Assembly: GCA_035236585.1 (NCBI GenBank)
Contig: CP141132.1
Coordinates: forward strand, 53,385,880 to 53,449,879
From: Warburgia ugandensis
Lineage: Eukaryota; Streptophyta; Magnoliopsida; Canellales; Canellaceae
Direction of reading: 5' to 3'
Length of the DNA stretch: 64,000 bases
A model generated the notes under the pieces. It did not search any database. It was not told the origin of the DNA and was given only the letters and a program-made list of their open reading frames with translations. Below, in pieces: positions 16,616 through 27,408 of this stretch. Made by a program: the position numbers and the translations under genes. How positions within the stretch are numbered: position 1 is the stretch's first letter; every line of letters begins with the position of its first letter.

Positions 16616-18175
16616 TGTAACACCTTGGGTTTTTAAAACATAATTTTAATAATCTAAATTCATTTTGAATGTTGGGATCCTTATTATTAAGATTCCTTTT
16701 ACAAAATCAATCATGAATAGTGATACTTTTTTATAAAATTGTTTAAAAAAATACTAGAGTAGTATCCATTTCAAAACAAGACTCATATTTGAGTCTCATA
16801 GCATACCGTTTAATTTCAAAAATCATTCACAAAGTTTATTGTTCATAACCTAATCATAAATGAAAAGTTTACCAAACAAAATCCAGCACATAGTTCTTTA
16901 ATACATCAATAATCAATAACTTAAGTAAGAAATATAAACTTCCAAAATGGTTTAGTGCCCCACTTTTCTGCAAGGTTTTTTGTTCCTAGAATTCCTAAAA
17001 CATTACTACTAGTCTTTCCACACTGATTTGCTTGGTTTTTAGTATGTTGAGTATATGAGGTTATACTCAGTAGATAAAACTAAAGCTATAGGAATAGCAC
17101 GCAAGCACTCAAATGATTTTGAAATCATAAATCTATCAAGGAAATCCACATCACTAAATTCTTTGTAGTCGTTCTATACAAAACGTCATAACACATCTTT
17201 AGCATACAAATGCATCATGCATCTCTATAGAGAATAAATATAACAACTTGACAATTCAAGTAAAATCATAAAGCATTAGTATCATTCAAAATAATGATAT
17301 CAAAACTATAAATCCATCATATTCTCGTGCCTATTGATGTTTCAATCTCTCAGTGGCATGTCTACCAATATGGTCATGAGTACTCATCTATCAAACATGA
17401 ACCTGTTCATCTATCAAATCATCAATGTCACTCCCTAGGGGCATCAAAAATGAAATATTTGTTGGATTCAAACTATATTCATGAACAACATTGGCAAATC
17501 GTGTGCCCACCAATTAACCAAGGACTTTCACCGCATCCTCACAAGGCTACGGTCGCCTCAAAAGGATTATGCGAGTCACCTAATGTGGAATACTACCACT
17601 AAACGAGAAAAATGCCACCTTTTGGGTGTTGGGTACCTAAAACCTCTTATGGTTCGAACCTAGGTGGCTAACCTATTCTAACCTCCTATCAATGCTCCCA
17701 CCAAGATCATTAGTCTATCTTAAATCTCAAATCCTAGGTATCATTATGCCCTTATATGTTTGCATAACTTTCAAGAAAAGTCATTCATGTACTTTTCAAA
17801 ACATAGAATTATATAATGGATCTTTTTTAATCAAAGTTAAAGTGCAAATCATAACTCACATCACAACTTATTCTCAAGCTAGATCAATATTAACATATTG
17901 TTTTGGAAAATAAGTTCAAAACACCAAAACTCAGGCATATCTTTATACCCAAGAATAATATGAAGTAGCGTCAAATTATGTTCCAAAACTTGCCATTTTT
18001 CAAGCATAAGAACATGGTTAAAATTAGCTTAATTTGGGTTTGCCAAAAACTGTGTTTCCCATAGTTTAGTATCTTGCTAAAAATTAACTCAACAAACCTT
18101 AACTTGGGAATTTCTAAAAATATGATTTGCATATATGATTTTTAACTCAAAACAGTGGTTATCATGTAAGACATT
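16616..18175 (-). mobile_element. Truncated chromovirus-type LTR (E)
   Basis: The left end TGTAACACCTTGGGTTTTTA followed by GGGATCC at about +60 matches the ends of LTR D (TGTGTATCACCCCAGGTTTT...GGGATCCC) and of the LARD LTRs (TGTGACGACCCGGGTTTTTG). A stem TGAGTATA...TATACTCA (17048-17069) lies about 430 nt in, like the hairpins of the relatives. The GC-richer stretch near 17510-17600 corresponds to the mid-LTR block of the relatives. The LTR is apparently cut by LTR copy B at 18176. Confidence 0.45.
17047..17070 (-). other. LTR hairpin, family E
   Basis: Eight-bp perfect stem TGAGTATA/TATACTCA with a 6-nt loop, about 430 nt from the LTR end. It sits where the other LTR families have the CTGAG...CTCAG hairpin, but no second hairpin (CAAGC...GCTTG) is retained. 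Confidence 0.45.
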
Positions 18176-18467
18176 TGATGTGTCTTCATAATACTACACA
18201 TTTTTGTTGGAGTATGGAATCAACAAATATCGGTCAATCCAAGGAAGCCTCTGTAATAAAAGGAATTAATTAGAATTTAGGTCATCATACTTTAACCTAG
18301 CCAAACATTCAAGAAAAGGACAAATTTGAACTAAAACAAAAGATAATGAAAGTAAAGAAAGTAAAGACATAAAGCAAGTAAATAAAGGAAAGAACTAAAG
18401 ACTTAACTACAAGGGAAGCAACTAATCTAAGAAGTGACCATTAAATTAAACAACTAAACTAAGAAAC
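18176..18467 (-). mobile_element. 3.8-kb LTR copy B, left piece
   Basis: Aligns with the left end of copy A: TGATGTGTCTTC here versus TGATGTATCTTA there, then GGAGTATGGAATCAACAAAT versus GGAGTCTAGAATCAGCAAAT. It stops at the target site GAAAC (18463-18467), where the LARD array begins. Confidence 0.6.
18463..18467. repeat. Left TSD (GAAAC) of the LARD array
   Basis: GAAAC stands immediately left of TGTGACGACCC and is repeated at 40176-40180 immediately right of GGTTATTACA. Confidence 0.9.
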
Positions 18468-18875
18468 TGTGACGACCCGGGTTTTTGAAAACATGATTTG
18501 TAAAGTATTTTGAAAGGCAGGGCCCTTAAGAGTGTAAAAATTTTTCGCAAAACAAAACAGCGGAAATTCTTTTCTTTAGAACTTGTTTTGAAAACCCAAG
18601 TCACCACTTCATACATAACATAAGTACAATTTGTGTACAAAATAAAATTCCATTGAAGGAATATACTTTTATTAAATTCCAGGATCCATCCAGTGGTTCA
18701 CAAGATCTGACCAAATTTAGTACAATACTTGTCCAAATTACATAATCCAAAACTCAAGCTCACCATACAATAAAACTCTCAACAAAGAAAAATACATGTC
18801 TTCAAGGGTATACCTTGAAGATTATTCTCTTCAAGTCTTCTATAGTCTTCAGCTCCTAACTCTCCTTCCCTGGAT

Positions 18876-18919
18876 CTGAGATATTGCAACAAGTACAATA
18901 TCTCAGCAAGCAATGCTTG
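18876..18919 (-). other. Conserved double hairpin, LARD LTR 1
   Basis: Plus strand: CTGAGATATTG (18876-18886), 9-nt loop, CAATATCTCAG (18896-18906), an 11-bp perfect stem. It is followed without a gap by CAAGC-AAT-GCTTG (18907-18919). The pair recurs in diverged LTRs with compensatory changes. Confidence 0.8.
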
Positions 18920-21649
18920 GTAGGGGATTCAAGAACATAATAATTGACAATGTAATTCCAATACTTCATAATCTCATTATCCTCAAACATACTCTTTACT
19001 TTGTAAGTTATGTATATCTATATACATACATACCCTTCATGGGTAAACCAGTTAAATTCGTGAAAATAGTCAAATATCATTCCCAACTAAGCTGATCAAT
19101 TCTCTTCATTTTGAGAATTTATTAGTACAGACTAATCTCATACCGGGAATTTCCCTTCTTGGGAAACATTGGTAATATACAATTACCTAGCATTTCATTA
19201 TGCTATAACATAAGGCATTTCACTATGCCTATTCCATATGCATCATAGTGCAAAATAATCAGAAAGGTTGCTATCTTTGCGGTCGATCCGTACTAGCGCG
19301 CTCGGATAAGCGCCTGTTCACCACCGATACCACGGTGAAAAATATTATGTCACTGCCCGTATGGGGGCAAGACTTTCACGGTGGTGGCCTTCCCATAATT
19401 GCCACCACCCGACTTTTAGCCTCTCATTGGGCAAGGTATCATCATATCATCAAATTTCAAGGAGCGGGTGGCCAAACCCTCATAACTCCTCTAGCAATAG
19501 CATCCCCTAGGCTCATGCCTATTAAAACAAACTCACAAGCCTCCAAGCTTGTATGTAAAATAGATTCCATATATATCGGACCATACGTCTGTTTACTTAG
19601 GGCTGAAATATTTTCTAGTTCCCTATTCACTTATAGTTTAGTCCTTAACCATCTTATAGGTGTTTGGTTGGATCATAAGGTTTTCAAGAGATTTACTACA
19701 AGTATTATCATTACTCTTGTCAACATAAGATCATGAGTACAATCATGAATATCTCATGTAAATGCATTAATCAAATCCTCCTACCTTTAAGGATTGATCT
19801 CTTTTCCCCAATCTTCCATGATCTTGACCGATGTATGTAATCTGTACATCCATACATATTGTCAATATATAAATTATGAACAATCCTATTGATCACTAGA
19901 TCTGATGTTTAGAATGATCTTTAGATCATTCATATCTAAGTATTTTTCTATCTCTAAGTCTTTGTATGTTCATCTCCTTGATCTTGATCTTTCATAGATC
20001 CTTTGATTGACAATCTACTCATGTTGATAAAGATCAAGGTCCTAGATCTTCTATCATCTAGTTCTTCTTTGATCTAAGTTCAGTTCTTGGATCATCCCTA
20101 TGGAGGATGATCTTGGTTTTCTTCCTTGAATCACCTTTGATCAAGGGTTTGGATTATCTAATCTAAATAACTATAACAAGTATACTAAACATACATACTA
20201 AGTACAATATAGTGTTCTTATCTTTATTGTTCTTGATCATCCAAGATTTAATAGATCTTGTTTGATCATCCTTATCTTACTTACTGTTTTTATTAGGGTT
20301 AGGTAATTTACTAACCTTTTATGCTCTTATGATTATTATTCAACCAGTTAATGTGCATGGTTGAAGGTAGCTTATTCAAGCCTAAATCTAGATTGCTCCT
20401 CTTATTTCCAATTGGCTAAGGCTTACTAGTTGAATGGGTGAACACAAAGTGGTTACTTCAATCCTCATGTAAGAAGGCGTTTAGACCTCACAAACGTCAC
20501 CAGAAGGTAGGGGAAGAGCGAGGCTCTATTAGATAACCCCCTTAACCACTATGTTCATCATTCACTAGAATGACCATAGCTCAACCTTTCATAAGGTTCC
20601 TATAAGCATGTTTACTCTAAGTACTCTTTCTAATGGATTTTAATTAAGTCCATGAATATTTATAATGTCATTCATGGGGTTTATTATTCTTCCCTAATTT
20701 GGGCCAAGGATTTGATAATCCTTATATTGTCCTACTAACTATAGCCCTTACTAATTAAGTCCAAAGTATTTCATTCTTATTTGTGTCATGAAACTCTACT
20801 TTCTCATTAGAATACATTTTTGATGTTTTATGCTCTTTATCTCATAACAAGTAAATCTACTACTAACATTCAACTATAAATGAATTATAAATTTAAAGCA
20901 TAAAACTACTTAATTTAACATTTAATGAAAATGAGGCAAGGTACTTAAATTAAATCTAGCACCTTATGATAAGAATGAACACATATCATACTAAACTCTA
21001 AATGTTATACTAGCATGCTTTATAACATAATAATATAAAATGAAACTAATTATATTTACATTTTTAGAAACCTTTACTTATGATCCAACCATTTGATCTT
21101 AGATCTTTTCCTTTGATTAAGGACTTTAGTTATATTTAGAGAATTTTCTCTATTAAGGTCAAAAGATCACATTGATCTATTTTTTTATCATAATCCATCC
21201 ATGATTTCCTTGGATTTCATCATATAAACATTTATTCTTTCCATCCCAAAGATCTGATCACACTTGATCTCATTGATCAAGTGGGTCCCTTTGTATTTGT
21301 TTTTGGGTTTTTCTACCATAAAGGGTAGATCCCTTAATATATCTCATATATATCCAATTTAAACATAGATATAACTTTATTTAAGTATTAGATCGTTATT
21401 AAAACATGTTTCTAAGATCTGATCATCTCAGATCTTGAAAATCTATGTAATTGGAAACTTAATTCTTAAATACAGAAAGTTTTTATTGAATAACATGTCA
21501 TTTTTATTATTCCATAAGAAAATAGAGGTCTCAAGCTTTCCATAGCTTCTTTCCGATCTCAATTTGGAGTTCAGATGACTCCAGAATTGATCCTGAAAGT
21601 TCACAGTCCTTCCTAGGGCCTAGATTTGATCTGGGCCCAAGGAAGGAAC

Positions 21650-21990
21650 GGCCCAGATTAGTCGGGCGGAACGGCAGGCGGAACGAACCGAGCGGAACGA
21701 ACCGGGGTCGTCGGGCGCGTCCGCTGGGAAGAAACTCCCAAGCGCGACTGCGGGACGTCCACAGACGCGGACGGGACGAGCGGAACGCCCGTCGTCCGCG
21801 CGCCCGCAAACCGGGCTGTCGCTGGGCGCGTCCGCTCGTCCTTTTTATGGACGCGCCTCCATTGCGCTTGAACCGACGCCCCACGCGTATCGCACGCGCC
21901 GTTCCGACGGTGCCTCACGCGGGCGTCTTGGGCGTCGTCTGATCTGGAGATCGGACAGTCCCTTCTGGACCGTCCAATCAATCCTCTTGC
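21650..21990. other. CpG-rich island inside LARD LTR 1
   Basis: A GC- and CpG-rich block of about 340 bp in otherwise AT-rich DNA, about 1.2-1.55 kb from the LTR start. Arg/Pro/Ala-rich frames are open on both strands but share no known motif. The same block is at about 30140-30470 and 38630-38960. Confidence 0.85.
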
Positions 21991-22595
21991 AATTGAGGGC
22001 CCAAAAGGTCTCTGTGATGAAACTTCTACCCTAGGGGTTTTGGACCCTTCTGGATCGATTGGTACAGTCAGATTTCTCATCTGAGCACTCCATCATCCCT
22101 AATTAAGGGTTCTGTTGTTTACTTTATTTTTATCTTTTTATTATCAAAATTAATTACAGTAAAATAAAATTTACATAAAACAATACTAAAAATATATAAA
22201 AAGGATTTCCACTTACTTGATTGGGGAGAAAACCTGATTTACATGCCCAATTAAAAAAATATACCTTGTTGATGACGATATAGCCTAAAATCCACCTTTC
22301 GCGTAAATACCGTTGTTTGAACCGTTGGATCTTGAAATTCCTTTGGGGGTTTTGTAGAATAGATGTGTTGGGATGTTTTGGACGGTGGAATTGATCAAAT
22401 TAGATCTAGAACAGAGTGCCTAATTGAATTTAGGTCTCTTGTTCTAATCTAAAAAAAGAAAAACAAATTGGAAAGAGACTTAGCTCTTGGAAATTTTGGG
22501 GTTTTGAGAGGGATTCTAGATCTAATTTTTTTCAAGGAGATTGAAGATAATTTCGTGGGGATTGTATGAGGATTTTTGGAAGATTTTTGGGGTTG

Positions 22596-22604
22596 TATTT
22601 ATAG
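22596..22604 (-). promoter_or_regulatory. LTR 1 TATA box
   Basis: The minus strand reads CTATAAATA, a classic plant TATA box, about 600 nt into the LTR. The diverged plus-strand LTR C keeps CTATAAATA at the same depth (44338-44346), which supports function as the U3 promoter. Copies: 31083-31091 and 39572-39580. Confidence 0.7.
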
Positions 22605-23200
22605 GCATTTTGGGTCTTTTTCATGATTATAATATGTTATTTTTTTAATATAAAATGGCATGAAAGTCTTCATGCCTAACTTTTCTTCCCCATGACTAGC
22701 TGATCTTTGTTGACCCATGTTTCACATGGGCTGCTGATCAAATTGGTTGTTGGGGACGTGGTGGTCCCCATGTGGGCCCCACATGGTGTAAAAAGTCCGT
22801 TTTGCCCTTTATGCATAAAACTTTGGGTTTTATTCCCATGATCTCGGATTTGAGTGTACTTAGTGGCGTTGGATTCGTATTTCTCAATACATTCTAAATT
22901 TTGATGTTTCATATTTTGATTTTTGGAATATTTTGATTTTTGGGTAAAATTACTATTTTACCCCTTTTTGTCCAAAAAATGAAAAACTTAAGGATTTCTC
23001 ATCCGAATTCGAAATTTGTCGTGCTTACAGTCATTTTGAAGGGTTTGCTAAGTTTAATTTCAATTTTACATGTCTTATGATTTGATTATACTTTTATAAA
23101 AAGTATATTTTAAATAACCCTAATATTTCAGCACGAAATATCTAAAACTCAAACTTTATTGATTTTTCTCAATCAATTTACAAAAATTGGGGTTATTACA

Positions 23201-23215
23201 ATCTTCCCCCCTTAC
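23201..23215 (-). promoter_or_regulatory. Polypurine tract, copy 1
   Basis: The minus strand reads GTAAGGGGGGAAGAT directly before TGTAATAACCCC, the primer for plus-strand DNA synthesis. The second copy is at 31687-31701. Confidence 0.85.
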
Positions 23216-23575
23216 AATAATTTCGTCCTCGAAATTTGTAATACAACTCACATAGGAGTTTTCACAATTCTTGCATAGCCTTACACATGTGGCCTTGCCA
23301 CTTATGGAAATTCTATTTCCTTTCGTCCCTTTTCTATACTACCTTTTTCTCAAAGGTTAAAATGCTCATCCATGACTAACCTTAATAATGCTCTATATAA
23401 TAAAGCTGGTTATTGCTAGAATTTCCCAAAAAGATGATTAATAACTCTTATTGAGTTATCCCTTTTTGTTTCAAAACCTTCCATTTCACTTGATTGGTAA
23501 TTTTCACCATTCTTTCCATACTTCACAATTTTCCATTATACCTTCTATTGCTCATCGTCATTCTTTTTCAACTTC

Positions 23576-23650
23576 TAAAGTTTTGACATAGCTTTCCTAC
23601 TATGTATTAACATATAAAGTTTGGACATAGCTTTCCTACTATGTATAGTC
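23576..23650. repeat. Tandem duplication of about 36 bp in internal domain 1
   Basis: GACATAGCTTTCCTACTATG occurs twice with the flanking text AAAGTTT, giving two adjacent units. The same pair is present in internal domain 2 (about 32063-32137), so it predates the array. Confidence 0.85.
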
Positions 23651-26062
23651 CTTAGACTTCCTATAATACATATTGGTAAGATTCTATAACTTCAACTATT
23701 GTTCTTTGTAACAACCTTCCAATCTTTGGAAGTAATTTTCTCTTTTCTTATTCTTCCATTATTTGGAAGGGTATACTTTATTTCTTCTTTACAGTTCATA
23801 CTTCTTTACTATTTCCTTCTATTGACAACTTCTTATCAAATTAAATCCTTCAATAATAGTTTCCTTGTAATATCTTTCCTCATTTCCATCCATTATTTTT
23901 GTAACACCCTTTGAGTACCATTTTATTCATAATACTTGACTTTTTACATTTTTCCATCCAAGATAGTGTCATTTAACTCTGCATATATATTCTTGATCCT
24001 CTTTTGTTATTTCTTTCTCATAATTAGAACAATATTCAGAACATTCTCACAATCTATGATAATATTTATCTCTTTTCCTCTCATATATATATATATGTTT
24101 GTATGTCATAGGCTTCAAAATTTCTAGATTTTGCATTTCCTTATACTTCTTTCAAGTGTACCTCATAGCCTTTATCATATCATACTAACTCTTTATTTGC
24201 GATATTCTTGATAATTTCAATTAAAAGAGTCCATATTGACTTTGTAATCATCCCTTCTTATGTCTTTATAAACACCATAATTTATCAACTAGTCTTTAAT
24301 TCTCAACAATCTACTATCAACTCATTTAGGATTTATGTACCCAATGGCAAATCTTCACTAAAAGAATGTCCTTATGTTATAAAATCAATAAGAGATATAT
24401 TTCTCTAATTGTCATTGTCATTTAATATTTCGATCTCATATTCCACCTTTGTTGGGTCAAATTCCATGCTATCCTTAAAATTTATATAACCTAAACTTTG
24501 CTTTCTTTAATCACATGTACACTTATAAGACAAGTTTTGTAAGTGTCTAACATATATGCCCTGAATGCTCTTGATTTCTTGAAATCTCTTTCCATATATC
24601 ATTACCACTTCATTCAATATATTTCATTCTCCTCAAATTCATGAACATCTGTTATCTAACTCATAGAACTTTTAAAATTTGTTTTTGATTTTATACTTTG
24701 ATGTTGCATTTCCAATTCCCAATTAATAATAAATTTGAAAATGATCATCCTTATAGAGAAAAAGGATACTTAATTTCCTGAACATCATTTATGCATCCTT
24801 ATATTGATTCCTCCTTTTTCTTTTCCTAAAAGAAATTTGTTACTCTCATAATGTAAATTGCTATAATCACTCCATATCCTTAAAAAGTTGTTCTTTCAAC
24901 TCATTCATATAATTTGATGTTCTTTTCCTCAACTATTATAGATATTTTCTCATTCAATCTCATGTAAGATTGAAAATCTTCAAACTATCTTAAAATTTCT
25001 AACCACTTATTTCTCCAACAATTTGGATTTATATCTCATTCACAATCATCTTTAAACTTAAATTTAACAACCAATATTTGTTTTCATTTCTCATGTTTTA
25101 TTTCACCTTTCCTTCAAAAAAATATATTTCCCCTTACTATATTTCTTAAATCTTTCAATATCACCAACTCCATCATGTAATTGGAAGTAGTATCTTTATT
25201 CATAGTTAGCTCTTCATTTGCCTTGATCAATAAGATGTACTCCTATTCATGATATTCAATGACTATATTTTTCTAATAAATATTTCAGTTTGTTTTCATG
25301 TTCCATGACCATGATAATCAATGACTTAATCAATGCTAATCAATGATAGTCCCAAAATTATTTTCAATAGCACCAAAGTTATTATATCAATAATTCTTTA
25401 ATCCTTGAAAATCCTCTAGTGCTAATTTCCACAATGATTTGTCATACCTTTATAATTTCTAACTCGGTGATTTCATAATTGTTGTACCATATATAGAGCT
25501 ATAATTTCTTTGTTAACCATATATTCTCATGGTTTAATTGTCTTTCTTAATAAGTTTGGGATCATATTTTTGTCCCTTTAACATTATCTAACTCTCTTTT
25601 TCCTTTTCATTTTATTCTAATATCAAAAATCATCTCTTCATGTTCTAAAATTTGATCATTTCTCCACTAAATCCTTTGCCTCATTAATTTTGGAGAAAAA
25701 TACTTGCTTAACTCCTTACTCATATTTATTTCAAACTATTCTCATTTACAAATTTTGCACTTTCTTACCTATCTCCTTAAATTTCTTTCAAGCCATATCC
25801 TCTCTATTTTGATGATTAATTTCATTTAACTAATTTTCATAATACTATGCATGTAGCAATTCTAATTCCTACATTTATATTTCTTTATATATGTAATGTT
25901 AACTTTGAATTTTACAATACTTCTAATGTTTTCATCTTTAACACCTATTTCTCATAAATCTCCATTTCATCTTTTCTATAAGGTTAAATTTTTTCCTTTT
26001 TTTTTTTCATCTTCTTTTCCAATTTATCGTTTTTTTCTCTTTATCTCCATTTCTTCACTTAG

Positions 26063-26112
26063 TAATGGTTATATACATACTTTACTTAATAATGGTTATA
26101 TACATACTTGTA
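26063..26112. repeat. Tandem 20-mer pair in internal domain 1
   Basis: TAATGGTTATATACATACTT occurs twice with a short linker. The same pair is found in internal domain 2 near 34545-34592. Confidence 0.85.
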
Positions 26113-26319
26113 TTAACGTACTTTGTATGTTTACTCAGGACTTTAGGTTAGACCTGAACATCATACTTTACATCTATTGTAATGTTTTTCCTATGGATTT
26201 CTATATCCTATTATTCCCTCTATTGGAATTCTTATTTGCTAAGTAGTATTTCTAGTCCTTTCACTAAGTAATATTGATTTTCCTTTCACTATGTAATATC
26301 GACTTATACTATACTATTC

Positions 26320-26600
26320 CTTCATTGCACTAACTCTTTCTATATTTATTCTTAATTAATGAGTTTAACTCTTTCTATACTCATCCTTCACAAATGAGTT
26401 ACTCTTTCTTCACAAATGAGTCTACTCTTTCCATATTCCTCAAATAATGAGTTTAACTCTTTCCTCACTAATGAGTCAACTCTTTACATCCTCTTCAACA
26501 AATGAGGCTACTCTTTCAAGACTTATCCTTCACTAATGAGTTACCTCCTTTTATACTTATCTCTTAACTAATGAGTTTATCACATAACTCCTTCTCATAA
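26320..26600. repeat. Degenerate TGAGT/ACTC repeat block, internal domain 1
   Basis: At least seven irregular units of the form AATGAGT(T)NACTCTTTC, many containing the near-palindrome GAGTTTAACTC. The block lies downstream of the gag stub. An equivalent block lies at about 34800-35080. Confidence 0.8.
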
Positions 26601-26654
26601 TCTGATAACTTATCCCTTATTCACTCACTTTAGGTTGAACACGAGCTGCGTACT

Positions 26655-26832
26655 TGGTATTTCTACAGAAGGTGATGAACCTTGGGTTTGCTATAGGTGA
26701 GGAAGAAGGTTCTTCAACACCCTTGTCATCATCTCTTGTTATCATCTCTTCCACATTGCTCATTGTTACTCTTTCCATATTGTCAACTGGAGTATTTTGA
26801 GTTGCCTATCTTGTGATTCTCTTTGGTGGCAT
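26655..26832 (-). pseudogene. Vestigial gag start, LARD copy 1
   Basis: An ATG at 26832 on the minus strand, about 110 nt from the PBS, begins MPPKRITR, then a stop, then ATQNTPVDNMERVTMSNVEE and further acidic and Ser/Pro-rich residues to about 26655. Tekay/chromovirus Gag proteins commonly open with a basic MPPRR-type start, so this looks like the remains of the gag start. The same stop at codon 9 occurs in copy 2, so gag was already dead before the array formed. Nothing recognisable of the capsid domain follows. Confidence 0.6.
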
Positions 26833-26942
26833 ATGTTCAAAATTTCTATCAATCCTCTATACAACTATTTCTATCTTAATCTAGACATGGATTATAATCT
26901 CTCTTTTGGACATATTTGTACTGTACTGTGACTGGATGAATG

Positions 26943-26954
26943 GCTCTGATACCA
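26943..26954 (-). promoter_or_regulatory. Primer binding site (tRNA-iMet), copy 1
   Basis: The minus strand reads TGGTATCAGAGC, the standard plant initiator-Met-tRNA PBS, two bases after the LTR end GGTCGTCACA. Confidence 0.93.
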
Positions 26955-27364
26955 ACTGTGACGACCCAGGTTTTTGAAAACATGATTTGTAAAGTATTTT
27001 TAAAGGCAGGGCCCTTAAGAGTGTAAAAAATTTTCGCAAAACAAAACAGCGGAAATTCTTTTCTTTAGAACTTGTTTTGAAAACCCAAGTCACCACTTCA
27101 TACATAACATAAGTACAATTTGTGTACAAAATAAAATTCCATTGAAGGAATATACTTTTATTAAATTCCAGGATCCATCCAGTGGTTCACAAGATCTGAC
27201 CAAATTTAGTACAATACTTGTCCAAATTACATAATCCAAAACTCAAGCTCACCATACAATAAAACTCTCAACAAAGAAAAATACATGTCTTCAAGGGTAT
27301 ACCTTGAAGATTATTCTCTTCAAGTCTTCTATAGTCTTCAGCTCCTAACTCTCCTTCCCTGGAT

Positions 27365-27408
27365 CTGAGATATTGCAACAAGTACAATATCTCAGCAAGC
27401 AATGCTTG
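27365..27408 (-). other. Conserved double hairpin, LARD LTR 2
   Basis: Identical to the LTR 1 structure: the 11-bp stem is at 27365-27395 and the CAAGC/GCTTG hairpin at 27396-27408. Confidence 0.8.

Larger units (their letters stand above)
18468..23200 (-). mobile_element. LARD LTR 1 (outer 3' LTR)
   Basis: 4733 bp with TG...CA ends. Landmarks on the minus strand: start at 23200, TATA box near 22600, GC-rich CpG block about 21650-21990, double hairpin 18876-18919, end GGTCGTCACA at 18468. The right end adjoins the PPT. Unlike LTRs 2 and 3 it reads TTTCAGCACGAAA rather than TTTCAGCCCGAAA near 23130. Confidence 0.9.
23201..26956 (-). mobile_element. LARD internal domain 1
   Basis: Minus-strand order: PBS (26943-26954), gag stub (26655-26832), AT-rich noncoding DNA with local repeats, then a conserved tail ATTTCGAGGACGAAATTATT and PPT at the left end. 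That tail is the same sequence as the end of Pol/start of 3' UTR in many Tekay/Del-type chromoviruses, which indicates the parent lineage. No protease, RT, RNase H or integrase reading is present, so movement would need an autonomous partner. Confidence 0.85.

Noticed and set aside
19248..19736. 162-codon frame in LARD LTR 1, 163 codons at 27741 in LTR 2
   Set aside because: The frame shifts between copies, is absent as such in LTR 3, and has no recognised domain. It lies on the strand opposite to the element.
21531..22080. Overlapping Arg/Pro/Ala-rich open frames of 87-145 codons in the CpG block, repeated in all three LTRs
   Set aside because: Open on both strands because the DNA is GC-rich and stop-poor. 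No known motif, and conservation among copies is explained by recent duplication.
23699..26246. Phe/Ile/Leu-rich frames in the LARD internal domain
   Set aside because: Hydrophobic by AT/T-rich composition, not in the element's coding sense, and no domain seen.
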